DNA of 64,000 nt from Mactromeris polynyma. Its lineage: Eukaryota > Mollusca > Bivalvia > Venerida > Mactridae. How positions within the stretch are numbered: position 1 is the first letter of the stretch; each line of letters begins with the position of its first letter. The notes under the pieces were generated by a model. The model was not told the origin of the DNA. It searched no databases and worked only from the letters and a program-made list of their open reading frames with translations. Location of the stretch: positions 372,001 through 436,000 of the forward strand of contig JASFXZ010000090.1 of NCBI GenBank assembly GCA_032209605.1, in the 5' to 3' direction. The translations under genes were made by a program, and so were the position numbers. Positions 63,001 to 64,000 of this stretch are shown piece after piece.

Positions 63001-64000
63001 CAGCTAGAACAGGTGAGCGACCTAGGGCCCTTTGGGCCCTCTTGTTGTGAAATTCTATCGGTCCTTCGCGATTTTTATCAGTCAAGACCGACGGACCGAC
63101 TGTTTTCGCGAAGCCTGATCTACTGCAAGAACCGTAACTCTGCAATGGGTTTTTCATGTATTATTGCCCCTTTTTAACTTAGAAAATGCCTTATTTCATT
63201 GTTAAGTAAAATCAGATGAGTGTTTGCACCGGCAAAGCGGTACTCTTGTTTATTGTATTCTGCGCACCAGTTTCGCAAAGCTTATCAGGGCAACGATATG
63301 ATGACGTTGTTACAACATCATTCACTGTGACAAGCGCTATTAATTATCAAGCGTTTAACAAAGGTTAAAATACATTGATACAAAATTGTTCCTTGGTCAA
63401 TCTAGAAATGTCGTCCGAAAACAGTTTATCAAAAGGAAATATCTTAAATTTAGGCTCATTGTTAGAACATTCATCCAAGTGTTTACTTAAAGGCATTTGT
63501 CTTGTTGAAGGATCTCTTATTTGCTGGTCAGGCATTGGTTTGTATGACTTTTCATACAACAGATTAACAGATGGAAGTTTTTAGCTCACCTGTCACAAAG
63601 TTCTAGTTGAATTTTTTTCTTGCTCTAAATTGATACTTTTTGTGTATTTTCAGTTACAACAGTTGAAAAGAGAAGCAGTAATCTAGCTAAGGGACAAAGG
63701 GACTTTAAGAGAAAACATACATGTTTTGTCTGCGAAAAACAAATTTGTGACATTCCAAGACATGCCGAGGGGGCTCATAAAGATGATGAACTTGTGAAAG
63801 CAGCCTTATCAAAACCAAAAGGCTCAAAGGAAAGAAAACACATTTGGCAAGTGATTATAAACAAAGGTGCATACAGAGCTAATATCAGGGCCAAAGCAAT
63901 AGGAGGGGAATTTCATGTATCTAAAAGAACTGGCACTAATCGTAAGCCAGATGAGTATCAGCCCTGTATTTACTGTTATGGATATTTTTTAAAGAAGGAT
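26725..64000 (+). CDS. SET-domain / repeated acidic module / zinc-finger protein gene, 3' end outside window
   Basis: Exons: 26725-26952 (tentative), 28779-28887, 31734-31893, 32728-32914, 40441-40477, eleven 150-nt copies between 41902 and 54000, 55284-55350, 57475-57566, 59798-59881, 63654->64000. All junctions are GT..AG and phase-consistent. From the ATG at 28788, with all eleven modules used, 908 codons lie in the window. The first exon has no stop and joins in frame ahead of that ATG, so the protein may be longer, or that exon may be 5' UTR. Order: SET domain, short linker, 11 x 50-residue Ser/Pro-rich acidic module, acidic exons, Cys/His zinc region. Probable nuclear histone- or protein-lysine methyltransferase relative. 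Whether all array exons are spliced in is unknown. Confidence 0.8.
27312..27362 (+). promoter_or_regulatory. Possible second promoter for the SET gene
   Basis: GCGCATGCGC (27312-27321) is a perfect NRF1 consensus, and a CTGCGCCATTTTCGG word (YY1-like) follows within 40 bp. It lies in the presumed intron 1. Motif evidence only. Confidence 0.35.
27394..27571 (-). mobile_element. 3'-truncated copy of the 2818-type tRNA SINE
   Basis: The minus strand from 27571 shows the same tRNA head (GCCGCGACCGTGGCCGAGTG, loop CTTGTAACT, B box GGTTCAAATC) and first half of the body found at 2818-3000. It breaks off at CCTACCATCACC and lacks the core and A-tail. Confidence 0.85.
27777..28275. mobile_element. 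hAT-type MITE with 8-bp target duplication
   Basis: The ends TAGGGGTG and CACCCCTA are inverted. TCTATTAT flanks both sides exactly (27769-27776 and 28276-28283), the 8-bp duplication expected for hAT. The interior has ATCGATA/ATCGAAATATCGATA palindromes and a run of CAATAGTATTG repeats near the right end. Located in intron 1 of the SET gene. No coding content. Confidence 0.9.
28779..32914 (+). CDS. Exons 2-4: SET domain
   Basis: Exon 2 (28779-28887) ends LLDIKFINTYIG. Exon 3 (31734-31893) gives YGVYTKSDVMKGTFVCVYTG, then EYISEEEG and GCFLYFY. Exon 4 (32728-32914) gives CVDGTHSFGIGKYINDD, then LAVYALRDISQGTEIRYDYG. This is a complete compact SET fold of the KMT5A (SET8)-like type: GxGV, the KGTFVCxYxGE strand, and the C-terminal EIRYDYG with catalytic Tyr. 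The usual NHS tripeptide of the pseudoknot is NDD here, so the His that helps bind cofactor is absent. No pre-SET or post-SET Cys clusters are seen. Confidence 0.9.
28985..30670. repeat. GC-rich repeat region with inverted segments and C/G homopolymers (intron 2)
   Basis: TCAGGGATGACAATTTTCCG at 28987 also occurs (one change) at 54321, marking an interspersed family. GGACTCGATTGT near 29253 returns inverted near 30622. GCGTAGGAG near 29461 and CTCCTACGC near 30210 bracket a section with C runs at 29524-29546 and 29972-29990. Probably nested, decayed transposons; boundaries not resolved. Confidence 0.5.
31106..31640. repeat. Interspersed repeat with TGCCCCCC / GGGGGGCA termini
   Basis: Starts TGCCCCCCTTTCGAAGAAAG and ends with a G run (31604-31616) then GCATACATGTTTTACAAACA. 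The interior repeats AAATCTTGTCCGAGCAATAA, TAGATGACCCCTATTGAT and AAAGGTCAAGGTCA blocks. I recall this family as abundant in bivalve genomes. Confidence 0.65.
33235..35444. mobile_element. PIF/Harbinger-like DNA transposon, non-autonomous, with a nested insert
   Basis: Left end GGCCGAATAAAAAAAATGTT then GTGTTTCTGGTGGC; the right end inverted reads GGCCAAAAATAAAAAGGTTG then TGTTTCTGGTGGC. TAA lies directly outside each end (33232-33234 and 35445-35447), matching the 3-bp TWA duplication of PIF/Harbinger. No transposase frame is left. Located in intron 4 of the SET gene. Confidence 0.8.
34508..35402. mobile_element. hAT-like element nested in the Harbinger-like element
   Basis: The ends CAGGGCT and AGCCCTG are inverted, with GTCGGTCGG directly outside both (34499-34507 and 35403-35411), an 8-9 bp duplication. 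A fragment of the same right end occurs inverted at about 32198-32275 (TTTTTTTTTACCGGAAGGGG). It inserted after the Harbinger-like copy. Confidence 0.75.
35672..36400. repeat. Interspersed repeat with four ~170-bp internal subrepeats
   Basis: Recurring blocks are TTACTAGAATAACTTGAT, ATGCAGATGTAACCTGTGAC, CATTCCTCATCTTCAAACAT, then CTGATCTTAGTTTGACCTTG. No coding content. Confidence 0.6.
36855..36985 (-). mobile_element. tRNA-headed SINE fragment
   Basis: The minus strand shows a tRNA-like A-box region (GTCGGTAGCGCGTCTGA) and a B box (GAGTTCGAAACC, 36900-36911), with about 35 nt between. The anticodon stem is degenerate, and an adjacent GTGGGGATTGG segment is probably SINE body. Not a functional tRNA. 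Confidence 0.55.
37166..39962 (+). repeat. 0.95-kb AGGTCA-rich repeat, copy A, split by a transposon
   Basis: Opens TTTAAGCTCACCTGTCAC and consists of ~145-bp subrepeats with AGAGGTCACAATTTTGACCT, AAACTTGGTCACAATGATCA and AAAAACTAGGTCACAAGGTC. It breaks at 38098 and resumes at 39918 to finish GAGCGACCTAGGGCCTTCTT. Whole copies are at 58779 and 62091. Confidence 0.85.
38099..39917. mobile_element. DNA transposon (CAGTG ends) inserted in repeat copy A
   Basis: Left end CAGTGTTTCATTTTGAAATC, right end inverted CAGTGATTCATTTTGCTCTG. AATGGG flanks both ends (38093-38098 and 39918-39923). Comparison with the uninterrupted copies confirms the insertion point. No transposase frame; hAT-like by its ends, but the visible duplication is 6 bp. 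Confidence 0.8.
40441..40477 (+). CDS. Exon 5 of the SET gene (12 codons plus one base)
   Basis: A microexon-sized segment encoding KTAEPEILYAPP between a TTTATAG acceptor and a GTATGT donor. It starts in phase 0, as exon 4 requires, and ends in phase 1, as the repeated exon requires. Without it the SET exons and the array would be out of frame. Assigned on phase logic and splice signals. Confidence 0.65.
41128..41690. repeat. Interspersed repeat with ~160-bp subrepeats
   Basis: Opens AGCTCACCTGAGCACATAGT. Blocks AAAGATGATCAACCTTTATA, TGTAGATGATCGTAAAGCAA and ACGGGAATTATGGGACTT recur near 41250 and 41410. Bivalve-type family, non-coding. Confidence 0.65.
41855..54318 (+). repeat. Tandem array of ~1.19-kb units, 10.4 copies, each with one SET-gene exon
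   Basis: Unit starts, judged by exon position, are spaced 1,193, 1,194, 1,196, 1,198, 1,192, 1,188, 1,196, 1,196, 1,196 and 1,200 bp. Most length change is in a (GT)n tract just after each donor. The array begins abruptly near 41855 and ends inside unit 11 at about 54318, where an unrelated sequence (TCAGGGATGAGAATTTTCCG) joins. Units differ at only a handful of bases. Confidence 0.97.
41902..54000 (+). CDS. Exon 6, eleven in-frame copies encoding a 50-residue acidic Ser/Pro module
   Basis: Copies: 41902-42051, 43095-43244, 44289-44438, 45485-45634, 46683-46832, 47875-48024, 49063-49212, 50259-50408, 51455-51604, 52651-52800, 53851-54000. Each is 150 nt, preceded by ATTCTCTTTCAG and followed by GTATGT, with phase 1 at both ends. 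Module: TETSPPSPPVHVHKSEMSES, then AAAVSMEDRIHDLEPRPQTL, then RDSDMESDS with a Glu formed at the junction. The only coding change I see is Arg to Lys (AGG to AAG) in copies 6, 7 and 9; copies 5 and 6 have silent changes. No domain recognised; it looks disordered and phosphorylatable. Confidence 0.9.
55284..57566 (+). CDS. Exons 7 and 8 of the SET gene, acidic
   Basis: 55284-55350 encodes ADQTVDNSALESDTESEVWP. 57475-57566 encodes a run with ISDFDDDVMDPDYCPEDSEE and NDSDF. Both are strongly acidic and continue the phase of the array (1 in, 2 out; 2 in, 1 out) with GTAAGT donors. Likely disordered linker. Confidence 0.8.
55839..56790. mobile_element. Mariner-like element, non-autonomous
   Basis: Left CGAGGGATGATCAATATATA then ACGAGAAAATGCT; right inverted CGAAGGATGATCAATAAATA then ACAAGAAAATGCT. 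TA flanks at 55837-55838 and 56791-56792. The CGAGGGxTGxTCAA start is typical of a mariner subgroup. A minus frame at 55933-56145 shows no clear transposase motif. Confidence 0.8.
56930..57318 (+). repeat. Interspersed repeat with TGACCTTGACCTACTGACCT subrepeats
   Basis: Three ~118-bp subrepeats (TTTTTGGTTTTTGAAGCTAC, AGCTCTGAAACTTGACAT, ATCTTTGATCTT) end in GGTGAGCAATATAGGGCCAT. It is the same family as the minus-strand fragment at 21385-21500. Confidence 0.65.
57995..58090 (+). mobile_element. Decayed tRNA-headed SINE fragment
   Basis: CTGTGGCTGAGTGGTTTAGG followed by CTAACTTCAAATTACTTGCT resembles the tRNA-Leu/Ser-like heads of common bivalve SINEs. The B box is degraded (GTGATTTCAGCCTCAC). 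Confidence 0.5.
58779..59722 (+). repeat. 0.95-kb AGGTCA-rich repeat, copy B
   Basis: Complete copy in intron 8 of the SET gene, from TAAGCACACCTGTCACAAAG to GAGCGACCAAGGGCCCTTTG, built of about five ~145-bp subrepeats. Confidence 0.85.
59798..59881 (+). CDS. Exon 9 of the SET gene
   Basis: Encodes a Ser-rich segment (FQSDHLSAELIQSSSVTSSS, then GKVDNNP) between TTTCAG and GTAAGT, phase 1 on both sides. No domain. Another acceptor about 20 nt upstream is possible. Confidence 0.75.
60083..60258. repeat. Foldback palindrome with ~85-nt arms
   Basis: The left arm starts GATACAGTACAAGTTTTTGA and contains CTCCTCTAACAAGG and TTTTGGGGGGAT. The same blocks return inverted up to GTACTGTATC at 60258, around a CCTCGGTTCGCCTCGG centre. 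No clear target duplication. MITE-like. Confidence 0.85.
60451..60472. repeat. Poly-C tract
   Basis: An uninterrupted run of 22 C in intron 9. Such tracts are prone to length error in sequencing. Confidence 0.9.
61444..63117. mobile_element. DNA transposon (CAGGTTTCGCGAA ends) with a nested repeat
   Basis: Left CAGGTTTCGCGAACA and right, inverted, CAGGCTTCGCGAAAACA. ATCTAC flanks both ends. Interior near each end repeats GTCAGTC/GACTGAC words. Copy C of the 0.95-kb repeat sits inside. Near 61113 a separate GGCCATGCCACCACAAACTA piece resembles an end of the Harbinger-like family at 33235. Confidence 0.7.
62091..63046 (+). repeat. 0.95-kb AGGTCA-rich repeat, copy C
   Basis: Complete copy with five 145-bp subrepeats (TCTAGACACTAGAGGTCAC near 62296, 62441, 62586 and 62731), ending GAGCGACCTAGGGCCCTTTG. 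A 24-bp stub of the same 5' end (TTTTTAGCTCACCTGTCAC...) lies at about 63580-63604. Confidence 0.9.
63654..64000 (+). CDS. Exon 10 of the SET gene: zinc-finger region, cut by window end
   Basis: After a TATTTTCAG acceptor in phase 1, 115 codons read HTCFVCEKQICDIPRHAEGA H (C-x2-C-x9-H-x4-H), then LSKPKGSKERKHIW, INKGAYRANIRAKA and QPCIYCYGYFLKKD. The CxxC..RHxxxxH, SKER, N-x-G-x-x-x-x-N, PCxxC-x-G-[FY] order is one I recall from uncharacterised invertebrate and fish proteins that often carry a recombinase-like C-terminal domain. Whether that domain follows is outside the window. The frame is open to base 64000. Confidence 0.85.

Overview
This is eukaryotic, AT-rich, intron-rich DNA, most likely from a bivalve mollusc. 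I infer this from the repeats, recalled from experience and not searched. There are three copies of a ~0.95 kb repeat that opens with AGCTCACCTGTCAC, closes with GGTGAGCGACCTAGGGCC and is full of AGGTCA/GGTCAA words. There are also tRNA-headed SINEs and a CATATG-rich satellite of bivalve type. No bacterial operon, rRNA gene, functional tRNA gene or CRISPR array is visible.

Two large genes stand head to head across about 260 bp near 26.5 kb. The minus-strand gene (12868-26463) was rebuilt by hand as 23 exons. Every junction agrees in splice signal and phase, giving 1,103 codons plus a stop. Its product has a CaRF/ALS2CR8-like N terminus, a MULE transposase core with DDE residues in place, a SWIM zinc finger, a basic stretch, a SUMO-interaction-like motif, a 20-residue segment encoded three times by a tandemly triplicated exon, and a C-terminal Ulp1/SENP-like (C48) cysteine protease with His, Gln and Cys kept. 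It looks like a host-resident MULE derivative joined to a deSUMOylase-type protease.

The plus-strand gene (about 26725 to beyond 64000) encodes an N-terminal SET domain (exons at 28779, 31734 and 32728), a linker, an 11-copy array of a 150-nt in-frame exon (41902-54000, ~1.19 kb period), acidic exons, and a zinc-finger region running off the window end. The array would add 550 residues of a Ser/Pro-rich acidic 50-mer. Both genes have therefore amplified a phase-1/phase-1 exon together with its introns.

0-12 kb holds a decayed transposon-like gene split by a SINE with a 15-bp target duplication, a CATATG satellite, a mariner remnant, degenerate tandem repeats and a triple hairpin repeat. The long introns of the plus-strand gene are packed with DNA transposons, several nested with recognisable target duplications: hAT-like at 27777, Harbinger-like at 33235 holding an insert at 34508, 38099 inside a 0.95 kb repeat, mariner-like at 55839, and 61444 holding another 0.95 kb repeat.

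All gene models come from reading splice signals and frames by eye. Domain names come from motif recognition, not database search.
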